NCBI GenBank assembly: GCA_012840085.1
Contig: DUMB01000085.1
Span: 163,332 to 227,331 of the forward strand
Direction of reading: 5' to 3'
Length of the DNA stretch: 64,000 bases
Source: Clostridiaceae bacterium
GTDB taxonomy: Bacteria; Bacillota; Clostridia; Acetivibrionales; DUMB01
Shown here piece by piece: positions 17,669 to 25,660 of the stretch. The translations under genes were made by a program, and so were the position numbers. Below the pieces are notes generated by a model. The model was not told the DNA's origin. It was given only the letters and a program-made list of their open reading frames with translations, and did no database searches. Positions within the stretch are counted from its first letter, which is position 1; each line of letters opens with the position of its first letter.

Positions 17669-19210
17669 ATGTTCAGATTAATTTATACGATGTTCAAAAT
17701 GAGGCTGTTCTCGCCCTTTGGCCTATATTGTCTGGTTTATGCTTTATATAAATATGGGATAAATATAATGGGTTTAATAGCTTTTGCTGAAAAGGCATAT
17801 GCTGATAAAACAGCGTTGGTGGATGAAAACGAAACATTGACCTATAAAGAATTGTTGTCACAGTCAAAAAAAATTTCCGTTATCCTGAAAGAAAAATATC
17901 AGCTTGGAAGAGGACATAAGGTTGGGTTTCTGTGCAAAAACCATTCCTGGCTAATCAAAGCTTTATTTGCCGTTTCCCAATCAGGAGCGGATATATATTT
18001 GCTCAATGCTGAGATGAGCAGCAGCCAGCTTAATAATATATTGGAACGGAGCGATTTTCGCCTGATTATATATGATTTTGAGTTAAATTCATTGATCGAA
18101 GAATCATCCTATAAAAAAGATAAGATTTTGAGCTATCACGATAATTTACCTGCGATAAACAATCTGCATAATCAATATTTAGATGAAAGCTTGGATGAAA
18201 ACATAAAAATAAAGCGTTCCTCAGCCGGCAAGCTGGTACTGCTGACAGGAGGGACAACGGGAAATTCCAAAGTAGCGGCGCATAAACCGTCACTGTTCAA
18301 CTATCTGAATCCATTTGTAGCGTTAATAAACAGATTAAAACTTTTAAAATATAATACAGCTTATATAGCAACTCCAATTTATCATGGTTATGGAATTGCA
18401 GTCTTATTGCTGTTTATGGCCCTGGGGAAAAAAGTGATTATCTGCAAAGGATTCAATCTGCAAAAAGCATGCAATCTTATCCGCAAGTATAATGTTGAAG
18501 TAGCAACTGTCGTACCATTAATGCTATATAAGATGTTGAAACATAATCCTGAGGATTTGAAATCTCTTGCCTGCATTGTATCAGGTGGGGCAGAGCTCAA
18601 TCCTAAGATTGTGCAGGAGACATTCAGCAAATTAGGAGACGTCCTGTACAATTTGTATGGTACATCAGAGTCAGGCTTGAATATTATAGCGACACCCCAG
18701 GATTTAAGATATTCGGCAAATACTCTCGGTAAAAAAATTAAAGGCGTTCAGCTTAAGATATTGGATGAAAACGGGAATGAAGTCAAAGTTGGTGAGGTAG
18801 GGCAATTCTGTATCAAAACCAGGTGGTCAATGAGAAACAAAAGCAACTCATGGGTAAAAACAGGTGATTTAGGTTATCGGGATAAAAAAGGGTATTATTT
18901 TTTGTGTGGCAGAGTGGATGATATGATTGTGTCAGCAGGAGAAAATGTATATCCGGCTGATGTTGAACAGGTACTAAGGAATCACACTCAAATAGAAGAC
19001 GTAGCTGTAATAGGAATAAGTGATGAAGTATTCGGGCAAAGATTGAAGGCATTTGTACTTCCCGTAGAAAATTCCAACTTAACAAAAGAGGAACTTCTGG
19101 AATGGTTGCGCACTAGGGTTGCAAGATTTCAAATGCCCAAAGAGATAGTTTTTGTCAGCCATATGCCATATACAGCCTTAGGCAAGCTTGATAGAAAGCA
19201 GCTGAAGTAA
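17669..19210 (+). CDS. AMP-dependent acyl/aryl synthetase (ANL superfamily)
   Basis: 513 residues. ATG 17669 lies 9 nt after GAAGAAGGGA; ATG 17663 overlaps the SDR stop and is closer to the SD. Adenylate-forming motifs are all present: LLTGGTTGNSK (A3 phosphate loop), YGTSESGLNI (A5), TGDLGY (A7), GRVDDMIVSAGENVYPADVE (A8 hinge) and the catalytic lysine in LGKLDRKQLK (A10). It activates a carboxylic acid as acyl-AMP and usually transfers it to CoA. No carrier protein domain is attached. Together with the SDR it could form an acid-activation/reduction module; no other pathway gene is adjacent. Confidence 0.92.
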   Translation: MFRLIYTMFKMRLFSPFGLYCLVYALYKYGINIMGLIAFAEKAYADKTALVDENETLTYKELLSQSKKISVILKEKYQLGRGHKVGFLCKNHSWLIKALFAVSQSGADIYLLNAEMSSSQLNNILERSDFRLIIYDFELNSLIEESSYKKDKILSYHDNLPAINNLHNQYLDESLDENIKIKRSSAGKLVLLTGGTTGNSKVAAHKPSLFNYLNPFVALINRLKLLKYNTAYIATPIYHGYGIAVLLLFMALGKKVIICKGFNLQKACNLIRKYNVEVATVVPLMLYKMLKHNPEDLKSLACIVSGGAELNPKIVQETFSKLGDVLYNLYGTSESGLNIIATPQDLRYSANTLGKKIKGVQLKILDENGNEVKVGEVGQFCIKTRWSMRNKSNSWVKTGDLGYRDKKGYYFLCGRVDDMIVSAGENVYPADVEQVLRNHTQIEDVAVIGISDEVFGQRLKAFVLPVENSNLTKEELLEWLRTRVARFQMPKEIVFVSHMPYTALGKLDRKQLK

Positions 19211-19352
19211 GACGAGGGACGGTTCTGTGTCAAATAATGCTTTTTGGATTTTAGGCATTCACGACACTATAGTAGAAAAGGGTAGTCAGGCGAAATACGC
19301 CGAAAGGGCGCTGCTCATCAATGGACAGATAATAAACCGTTGGAGGTCGGGT

Positions 19353-19931
19353 ATGATAAGTAAACCTAAAAGCAAATTTAAGAGATTAATACCAGCTATG
19401 ATAATAATCCTAATCATTATATTTACATATATTTTTTTATTTACTGAAGTAGGCCGTAGATTTGCAATTTATCATAATTATGTTGATTTAGTTGTTAGAA
19501 TAGATAGCATCCAATGTAATATGGAAGGCATTAAAGTAGATTACATATATGAGACAGACGATGTACTAGAAACAAGTTTTTTTGATAACTATAGCAATAA
19601 TATAGCTTATAAACGACGAAATAGAGTGAAGTTTAGAAAAGGTACTTATGGGGGGAATATTTTTAAATTCGTTATTCCCAAATTATATTTAAAAGATTTT
19701 GCAAGGGACATTGAAATAAGCTTTGGACATTTTAATACTAACTGGTGGCATATAAACAAGTATGTTATTGACGTTGAGATAACTCAAATATCTAGTGAAA
19801 GCGCAAATGTAACATTGACACAAAAGATTTCATGGGTAACTGATGGATTAAAAAAAGATTCTTTCGAGAAGACTATATCGAAGAAAATTACAGAGAACGA
19901 CACTAGTGTTAGTATTTATACTGGTCCTTAA
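19353..19931 (+). CDS. Membrane-anchored hypothetical protein
   Basis: 192 residues. I start at ATG 19353 behind TGGAGG; the longer frame from 19227 would run through what looks like repeat or mobile-element debris and puts the anchor in the middle. A basic n-region and one long helix (IPAMIIILIIIFTYIFLF) are followed by about 150 extracytoplasmic residues rich in Asn, Lys and aromatic residues, probably a beta sandwich. No family recognised. Base composition is more AT-rich than its neighbours. Confidence 0.7.
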   Translation: MISKPKSKFKRLIPAMIIILIIIFTYIFLFTEVGRRFAIYHNYVDLVVRIDSIQCNMEGIKVDYIYETDDVLETSFFDNYSNNIAYKRRNRVKFRKGTYGGNIFKFVIPKLYLKDFARDIEISFGHFNTNWWHINKYVIDVEITQISSESANVTLTQKISWVTDGLKKDSFEKTISKKITENDTSVSIYTGP

Positions 19932-20021
19932 AATTCAAAGGTGCTAATTTGAATTGCTGGGGATTTCTGAAAGATAAAAAAACGATGAAATATTTATTTA
20001 AAAATGAAATGAGGGGTTAAA

Positions 20022-20162
20022 ATGCCTGGAGAAATTCTTTCCAGATGCGGGTACCGATATGACTTATGTCTGGCTTCCAGAGATAATGTAGAAAAGGATG
20101 GCAGGAGAAAGCTTCTGAGCGATGGGTGGTATAAGTATAAAGAAAATCATTTACGGTATTAA
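20022..20162 (+). pseudogene. N-terminal fragment of a DUF3795-like protein
   Basis: ATG 20022 behind GAGGGG encodes 46 residues (ILSRCGYRYDLCLASRDNVE...LLSDGWYKY) that match my memory of the start of cysteine-rich DUF3795 proteins, where RCGY.CDLC is the first metal-binding motif. The rest of the domain is absent, so this is probably a truncated relic. Confidence 0.55.
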
Positions 20163-20164
20163 TT

Positions 20165-20356
20165 CTTTATGGAAAGAAAGAGCTTGATTGTATTTAAAAC
20201 AGCAAAGATGAATTATCATCAAAAATGTACGAAATCATAGAAAATACAAAACAATTTCATGATGGTATGTGGGTCCTTGTCAGGATTGACGAAAACTCGG
20301 ATTTGATTGACTTATATGTTTTGATGAAGTGTAAGAAGCAGCCGGTAATAAAGTAA
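20165..20356 (+). pseudogene. C-terminal relic of a DUF3788-like protein
   Basis: The frame from 20165 reads LYGKKELDCI, a TAA, then continues through ATG 20225 to 20356 (QFHDGMWVLVRIDENSDLID). This pattern resembles the end of small DUF3788 proteins. The in-frame stop and missing N terminus indicate decay. Assignment is tentative. Confidence 0.45.
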
Positions 20357-20463
20357 TCAATTTTTAAATCACATGTATAGTAGTTACTTGAAAAGACATG
20401 CTAAAACCACAAAATAGTGTCACTACCTTAGCTAGAAATGCTTTGCTAATTATCACAACGTCA

Positions 20464-20514
20464 AGAACAAATGTTCGATTTTATATTGTAAAATTGTGAC
20501 ATGTAGTGTATAAT
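20464..20514 (+). promoter_or_regulatory. LexA box and promoter of toxin gene (copy 2)
   Basis: AGAACAAATGTTCG (20464-20477) contains a perfect GAAC-N4-GTTC SOS core, the same 12-mer as copy 1. TTGTAA (20486-20491), a 17-bp spacer and TATAAT (20509-20514) follow. The box lies just upstream of the -35, where LexA could block polymerase. Predicted transcript start is near 20521, giving a leader of about 125 nt before the toxin ATG. Confidence 0.8.
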
Positions 20515-20564
20515 GAAAAAGTGATATGCGATCAGGTTTTAGAGGGGTGATTTGTGTCTCCAGG

Positions 20565-20637
20565 CTCCTTTCTTTGGATTCCCACACATGAGGATGGCGA
20601 CGTTATAGTTGCTGCAGGGAATCTACAAAGGAAGGAG
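20565..20637 (+). promoter_or_regulatory. 5' UTR stem sequestering the toxin SD
   Basis: CTCCTTTCTTTG (20565-20576) pairs with CAAAGGAAGGAG (20626-20637) over 12 positions with one G.U pair. The second arm includes most of the very strong SD (AAGGAGGTG, 20632-20640). Long leaders that hide the SD are typical of type I toxin mRNAs. Confidence 0.7.
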
Positions 20638-20646
20638 GTGGCCGAT

Positions 20647-20799
20647 ATGGATACTGATTTCTACGCAAGCATTGGCTATGCAGTTGTTTGGTGTGTGAAG
20701 TACTTATTCATTCCAATTGGAGTAGCTGTGTCTGCAAGAATTATTACAGATAGACTGCTTCGGCCACAGCCTGAAAGACAAAGAAAAAAACGGTCTTAA
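20647..20799 (+). CDS. Putative SOS-induced type I toxin, 50-residue membrane peptide
   Basis: ATG 20647 lies 6 nt after AAGGAGGTG, the strongest SD in the vicinity; the longer frame from 20554 lacks an SD and would translate the structured leader. The peptide has one predicted helix (YAVVWCVKYLFIPIGVAVSA) and a highly basic tail (RPQPERQRKKRS). Size, single helix, basic tail, LexA-type promoter, hidden SD and a convergent RNA on the other strand are the hallmarks of type I toxins such as TisB or the Bacillus/clostridial holin-like toxins. Known members depolarise the membrane. I do not recognise this exact family. A deleted copy with the same tail is at 16612-16650. Toxicity is inferred. Confidence 0.7.
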   Translation: MDTDFYASIGYAVVWCVKYLFIPIGVAVSARIITDRLLRPQPERQRKKRS

Positions 20800-20862
20800 A
20801 AAAACCGTTTTTAATAATTAATTACCCCTTATAATCTGACAGCAACAAACGTCGCCATCCTC
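20783..20862 (-). ncRNA. Predicted convergent antisense RNA (candidate antitoxin)
   Basis: On the minus strand an extended -10 (TGTTATAAT; TATAAT at 20874 to 20869) and TTTACT (20896 to 20891) with a 16-bp spacer predict a start near 20862. The RNA of about 80 nt carries a 5' hairpin GGCGAC-GUUU-GUUGCU and ends at the AAAACGGT/ACCGTTTT hairpin plus T run. It overlaps the 3' end of the toxin mRNA. Between copies the hairpin changes G.U to A-U (GGCGAC to AGCGAC), and its G.U pairs would be A/C mismatches on the + strand, so the minus-strand RNA is the functional one. Confidence 0.62.
20787..20812. terminator. Bidirectional terminator shared by toxin mRNA and antisense RNA
   Basis: AAAACGGT (20787-20794) and ACCGTTTT (20804-20811) with T runs on both strands. 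It overlaps the toxin stop codon (20797-20799), so sense and antisense transcripts share the hairpin. Confidence 0.75.
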
Positions 20863-21052
20863 ACTTATATTATAACACAATTGATTTTGAAGTAAACTGT
20901 ATATTTAAAATAAAAGGTGCAAGGTCTTAAGAGAGATAAGGTATGATTTTATGTCCATCAATGCTTTTTAAGTGGAACGTTAGGTGAACTATTGCTAAAG
21001 TCGTCTATATGATTATTCAAATTTGTATAATAGAATAACGAGGTAAGCGATT

Positions 21053-21259
21053 TTGAAAAGAAGCTTTTTAGTTCTTATATCTATTATTTTTATATTGATA
21101 CTATATTCTTGTGGAACTGCTGGTGGCAAAATAGAACCTATAAAAATCGAAGAGGTTGATTTTGATATTAACATTGCTACACAAATGGTTAAAAAAGGAG
21201 AGAAAATCATTGCAGATATAGCTACTAAAGACAATGATGTTCTAATAGGAGAGCTTTAA
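21053..21259 (+). CDS. Short lipoprotein, possibly truncated
   Basis: 68 residues from TTG 21053, 8 nt after CGAGGT. A lipoprotein signal is clear (SIIFILILYSCGT, lipobox LYSC). Only about 48 residues follow the lipidated cysteine, which is short, and the frame ends abruptly at GEL, so the gene may have lost its 3' part. Function unknown. Confidence 0.55.
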   Translation: MKRSFLVLISIIFILILYSCGTAGGKIEPIKIEEVDFDINIATQMVKKGEKIIADIATKDNDVLIGEL

Positions 21260-21312
21260 TAGTAAACGCAATAGAAAAATAAAAAGTAATTTAAATAAAT
21301 GGGGGTATTTTC

Positions 21313-21918
21313 GTGGAAGGAATTAATGAGAAATCAATTATTGTTAAATCCAAACTTGAGTTGGAAGATTTTGTTCATACAAGAAAATCTCTGATACGAG
21401 TAAGTATCTTCAAAGGCATTTTCAAAAGCGTAATAATATATATAATTCTTTTTGTAATTATTTTAGCTGTTTTAACATCTTATCAGCCTTCTGATATGAA
21501 TACCGCACAAGTACCGGATATAACAGAACATAATGCTGTAGATAATCCACCATTTTTTATTGAAATGTTACCTATGATATCATTTGTGTTGTTTATTGTA
21601 TTTTGCGTGTTTGGGTATAGATGGTTGATTAGATATAGTGCAAAAAAACATTATAACAGCAATAAACTTGCACGAGAGGAAACGACATATATTTTTACTG
21701 AAGAAGGAATTGAGCGCAGTTCAGAGTCAGGTACTTACCGGGCAAAATGGAATGAGCTGTATAAAATTATTGAAACTAAAAGGGCAGTAATGCTTTATAG
21801 TTCAGACATGACTGCCTGGATCATACCAAAAAGGTTTTTTGAGGGGAATGATTTTGAACGTTTTGTTTCTTTGGCTTATCCCCAATTTCCAAAAAAGAAA
21901 ATTAAAAAGGTTAAATAG
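21313..21918 (+). CDS. YcxB-like membrane protein
   Basis: 201 residues from GTG 21313 behind GGGGG. Two membrane helices (about 37-57 and 88-108) flank a short external loop. The C-terminal 80 residues (YIFTEEGIERSSESGTYRAK, W.ELYKIIETKRAVMLY, WIIPKRFF) match the YcxB-type C-terminal domain, a PH-like fold of unknown function common in Firmicutes. No operon partner is obvious. Confidence 0.8.
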   Translation: MEGINEKSIIVKSKLELEDFVHTRKSLIRVSIFKGIFKSVIIYIILFVIILAVLTSYQPSDMNTAQVPDITEHNAVDNPPFFIEMLPMISFVLFIVFCVFGYRWLIRYSAKKHYNSNKLAREETTYIFTEEGIERSSESGTYRAKWNELYKIIETKRAVMLYSSDMTAWIIPKRFFEGNDFERFVSLAYPQFPKKKIKKVK

Positions 21919-22411
21919 TAAGTGAATACATTAAAATATTGAGTTTACTTTTTCTTTAAAAAAGCCTTAAGAAATACTTTATATAATTAAAGAAAAAATA
22001 TTAATATCCATTGAAAATAATGATAGCATAATAATATAGATGATTTAATACTACCAGTGATTTAAAGTCAGGGGTATTTATATGGGAAAATGCTTTGGAA
22101 TAAACCAAAGCGTTAAATTTTGTATATAACAATTTACCAAGGAGCTAATCTTACTATTTGTATGTAAAGTTGCATGCTATATAGATGAAGGACAGGATTT
22201 ATCAAAAATTCGATTAAAGGAACACAGCTTTATACAAATCTTTCGAAATCTTTAAAATTCTTTAGAATACCTTTTAAAATAGAGAATAACGTGATATGTT
22301 TAATGTAATAACACAATAGTTAAAATTTGGTTATGTGTTTTTATATAAATATACCGCTTCTCTTTAAGCCGGAAACGGCTATTCTTACGGGCATTAAGGT
22401 GGGATTTAGCT
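21919..22411. other. Intergenic region with small hairpins, no gene supported
   Basis: At 22092-22110 GCTTTGG and CCAAAGC form a 7-bp stem inside a 16-codon mini-frame (ATG 22082). At 22367-22380 AGCCG-GAAA-CGGCT is a GNRA-loop hairpin just before the serpin SD. Neither matches a riboswitch that I know. Confidence 0.4.
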
Positions 22412-23797
22412 ATGAAGGGGAAAAAGATATTCGCTGCTGGCAAATATGGCGGTAGCAAACTGATGGAAGTGACAAAAGCAATACTCAAAAAGAAAGTCAA
22501 TGTGTGGCAAAAATGGACAGCTGTCGCAGTTTGCATTGTGCTGATACTCGGTGTGGGGTTGCTGGTTTTAAGAGATAGAAATGGAAACTCACACTCAAAA
22601 CCTATTTTGAAAGTTGTTTATCCTAAGGCTTATGCTTTTGATGACCATGATTCATGGAGAGAGATCATGGAACAAAACCCTGTTGATGAAAGCCTGATTA
22701 CGGCACTCAACGACTTTTCGTACAAGACAGGTTCCATTATACTTAAGGACGCCGGCAAGAATATCAACTACTCACCCCTTTCGTTGTATTATGCTCTATC
22801 CCTTGCAGCTTCCGGCGCAAAAAATGAGACTGAGGCACAATTGCTTGATTTGTTGGGTATTTCCGATGTTAGAACGCTTTCTGAGCAGTGTGGGAATTTG
22901 TACAGGACGCTTTACAGAGATAATGAAGTCGGAAAGCTCAAAATTGCAAACTCTATTTGGATGGACAACGATATGAATGGTATACCAATTGTATTTAAAG
23001 ACGATTTTCTCAAGCAGGCAGTGGAGTATTTCTACGCGAGCTCCCACAGCGTGGACTTTGCCAATCCGGAAACCGCAAAAGCAATGGCAGACTGGGTATC
23101 AACAAATACAAACGGTACTTTGTCTCCGGCATTTGAAACAGACCCAGGCCAAATATTATCAATACTCAATACTGTTTATTTCCATGACCAATGGATTAAC
23201 CGGTTTAACAAGAGCAAAACTGCCGAGGATGTCTTTTATCTTTCAGACGGTAGTGATGTAAAATGTGATTTTATGAACCAGACTTTTAGCTCAGCAGGTT
23301 TTGCCAGGGGGGAGGGTTTTATTCGTGCTGGTTTGGGATTGAAAAACGCAGGGCAAATGGTATTCATACTTCCTGATGAGGGTATCTCACCTTATGAGCT
23401 GCTTTCTTCTCCTGAGAGAATGAGAGAGGCTTTTGAAGGCGGAGAGGGCTTTTTAGGAGAGGTGGTGTGGAAAATACCCAAGTTCAGCTTTAGTTCAAAG
23501 CTTGAAATGACAGATACTCTCAAGAGTCTTGGCGTAAGCTCCGCTTTCACAATGGATGCAGACTTTAGCGGTATTACTGATCAGAAGGCTTTTATTACCG
23601 ATGTGAGGCAGGAAACACATATCGCTATCGACGAAAACGGTGTGGAAGCGTCTTCATTTACTCAGATTGATTATACCGGTGCGGCGCTTCCGGAAGGGCG
23701 TGCAGATATGATTCTCAACCGGCCCTTTATCTACGGTATTACAGCAGATAACGGCAGCCTGCTTTTCGTGGGGGTATGCGAAAATCCTGCAGAATAA
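22412..23797 (+). CDS. Serpin (serine protease inhibitor), membrane tethered
   Basis: 461 residues; ATG 22412 after AAGGTGGG, ATG 22463 a possible alternative. One helix (about 35-55, WTAVAVCIVLILGVGLLVL) anchors it outside the cell. The serpin fold is evident: SPLSLYYALSLAASGA, NTVYFHDQWINRF, DFMNQTF, and the C-terminal ILNRPFIYGI...GSLLFVGV. The reactive-centre hinge reads ENGVEASSFTQIDYTG, with A-S-S-F in place of the small-residue AAAA stretch and Val at the P14 position; this may weaken inhibition. Serpins trap serine proteases by loop insertion. A secreted subtilase is encoded at 57182, a possible self-protection partner but far away. Confidence 0.93.
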   Translation: MKGKKIFAAGKYGGSKLMEVTKAILKKKVNVWQKWTAVAVCIVLILGVGLLVLRDRNGNSHSKPILKVVYPKAYAFDDHDSWREIMEQNPVDESLITALNDFSYKTGSIILKDAGKNINYSPLSLYYALSLAASGAKNETEAQLLDLLGISDVRTLSEQCGNLYRTLYRDNEVGKLKIANSIWMDNDMNGIPIVFKDDFLKQAVEYFYASSHSVDFANPETAKAMADWVSTNTNGTLSPAFETDPGQILSILNTVYFHDQWINRFNKSKTAEDVFYLSDGSDVKCDFMNQTFSSAGFARGEGFIRAGLGLKNAGQMVFILPDEGISPYELLSSPERMREAFEGGEGFLGEVVWKIPKFSFSSKLEMTDTLKSLGVSSAFTMDADFSGITDQKAFITDVRQETHIAIDENGVEASSFTQIDYTGAALPEGRADMILNRPFIYGITADNGSLLFVGVCENPAE

Positions 23798-23992
23798 AGG
23801 CTTTCATTATGAGGCTTGCAACAGCATACTATTGTAATAATAAGTGAGATTTATATATTGTGCCTGGATAGAGTATTCTGACTGTTTTAAGAACTGAGTT
23901 TATGGAAGTACTAAGTATATCAAATTACTAAATCTATTGAAGCATTTAGACTATGGGAGCACTAAGCTTGTGGTTAATAAAGGAGAATAAGG

Positions 23993-25078
23993 ATGAGAAA
24001 ACCATTTGCATTGAGAAAATTATTAACAATGAGAAAACTTTTAACATTTGTATTAATATTGCTTATGACTTTGCAATTTGCTTCTTGTAAAAAGAACAAT
24101 GATATTCCTGAATCTCCGGAGCCAACATCTTATAATCCAACTGTTGTGGATAATACAAGCACCAGTAAAGGGAAAGCTGAAAATAATTCGGGAAACAATA
24201 ACGAGACAGCAAATGATTTAATGAGTGATACTGCTGCACAATTAGGGATTACCCATCAAGACTACCCGAGAATTGACGGCTCAACATCAACATTGGCAAT
24301 TGTACAGGCAATCAATAGGGCTATGTATAAGAGTGATAATAATGAAAATTTCCCTGAGGCAGCATCAAAAACAGTCCCGTCATATAAATTGCTAATAAAT
24401 GGCGAAGTGGATATGATAATAGTACCTTATGCATCTTCTGATGTTTTGGCTCTGGCAGAGGAGGCAGGTGTTGAACTTGAATTTTACCCAATAGCTGCAG
24501 AGGCTCTTGTATTTATCACTCCAAAAGAAAACACGGCTGAAAACATAACGATGGAGCAAGCGCGCAAGATTTATATAGATTACGGAATTACCAACTGGTT
24601 GGAGTTGAACGGCCCGGACCGTGAACTTGTACCAATCTGCAGGAATTCAGACAGCGGCAGCCAGTCACAGATGGATAACCTTATTTTAAAGGGTGAAAAA
24701 ATGCATTCCAGGATACAGGAAAACTATGTAGAGTTAACCATGGAGGGTATGCTGGAACAAGTAGCTTTTTATCATCAGGGCGGATTGTTCGGCAAACCAA
24801 CAAGAAGCTATGCACTTGGTTATACTTTATATACTTATTTGAAAAGTATGGGGGAAATTACAGGAATAGATAAGGAGCTAAAAATGCTTGCTTTTGAAGG
24901 TGTTGTTCCTTCTGAACAAAGCATAGCAGACGGTTCGTATTCTCTTGCAGATGCTTATTATGCCGTGGTTCGAAGCGATTTACCCAAAGAACACAGTGCC
25001 AGGAAAATCATTGGCTGGCTGAAATCTTATGATGGTAAGGCTATCATAAAGGAATTGGGTCTTATTCCAAAAGAATAG
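23993..25078 (+). CDS. PstS-like substrate-binding lipoprotein
   Basis: 361 residues, ATG 23993 after AAAGGAG. The start shows an internal duplication (LRKLLTMRKLLT), so ATG 24029 could also serve. Lipobox FASC precedes an Asn/Ser-rich linker, then a PBP_like_2 periplasmic-binding fold with IDGSTSTLAIVQAINR (the phosphate-loop position in PstS), SSDVLALAEEAGVELEF, and RNSDSGSQSQ. No pstC/A/B genes follow, so it is an orphan binding protein, perhaps a sensor or a scavenger. Ligand phosphate is plausible but not demonstrated. Confidence 0.88.
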   Translation: MRKPFALRKLLTMRKLLTFVLILLMTLQFASCKKNNDIPESPEPTSYNPTVVDNTSTSKGKAENNSGNNNETANDLMSDTAAQLGITHQDYPRIDGSTSTLAIVQAINRAMYKSDNNENFPEAASKTVPSYKLLINGEVDMIIVPYASSDVLALAEEAGVELEFYPIAAEALVFITPKENTAENITMEQARKIYIDYGITNWLELNGPDRELVPICRNSDSGSQSQMDNLILKGEKMHSRIQENYVELTMEGMLEQVAFYHQGGLFGKPTRSYALGYTLYTYLKSMGEITGIDKELKMLAFEGVVPSEQSIADGSYSLADAYYAVVRSDLPKEHSARKIIGWLKSYDGKAIIKELGLIPKE

Positions 25079-25288
25079 GATAGTCACATTTCTTTCAAGC
25101 TTCTCTTCAAAGACAACTCTATAGTCTAAAAAAGTTACATACATTTATTAAATGTAATACTATCAAATTTTGTAAATTTGGTTGCTTTATAAATATGTAA
25201 TAAAGAAAGCTTTAAAGATTTCATGGCAAATAGATGAAATAATTCGAAAAAAATGAAAAATAACATACATAAGTATAATAAAAAATGA

Positions 25289-25317
25289 TTGACATCAATG
25301 CTTTTATCGCATATAAT
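25289..25317 (+). promoter_or_regulatory. Consensus sigma-A promoter of the T-box operon
   Basis: TTGACA (25289-25294), 17-bp spacer, TATAAT (25312-25317): both hexamers are perfect. Transcription should start near 25324. Confidence 0.92.
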
Positions 25318-25323
25318 AGTAAA

Positions 25324-25600
25324 CAGATATGAATAGTAGGTATTGCGATGACAGGAAGAGTAAGTTAAGGTAGATCTACAGAGAGAAATCCTCAGAGGCT
25401 GGAAGGGATTTTAGATTGAGATTAACCGAAGTGCATCCTTGAGCACCGGATCGAAATATAGTAGACTCCGGCGGGTACACCCGTTATAGTGTTTAGGTAT
25501 GTAAGTACCGAAGATGACGAGATGCCGGTTTTTACATCCGGTAATCAGAGTGGAACCGCGGAATTAAACTTCTGCCTCTGAACAGGGCAGGAGTTTTTTT
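25324..25600 (+). ncRNA. T-box leader, probable cysteine specifier
   Basis: The T-box motif AGAGTGGAACCGCGG (from 25548) is followed by a terminator (AACTTCTGCC/GGCAGGAGTT, T run to 25600). In stem I the specifier position before AUCCUUGAG reads UGC (25432-25434), a Cys codon. The antiterminator bulge is UGGA (25551-25554), which pairs with NCCA ends having U as discriminator; tRNA-Cys carries U73. Uncharged tRNA-Cys would therefore favour readthrough into the amino-acid ABC transporter at 25661. Val (GUG) or Ser (AGU) readings would need other discriminator pairings. Confidence 0.9.
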
Positions 25601-25660
25601 ATGTAAAAACAGCATCCGTAGATTTATGAGGATGTTAAGCATGATTGAGGTGACAGAGGA

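Noticed and set aside
19227..19352. Longer N terminus for the protein at 19353
   Set aside because: Overlaps repeat debris (GGGACGGTTCTG) and lacks an SD, while ATG 19353 has TGGAGG.
20554..20646. N-terminal extension of the toxin ORF
   Set aside because: No SD, and it would translate the structured leader; ATG 20647 has an excellent SD.
22361..22411. Riboswitch upstream of the serpin
   Set aside because: Only one GNRA hairpin; no match to a known aptamer consensus.
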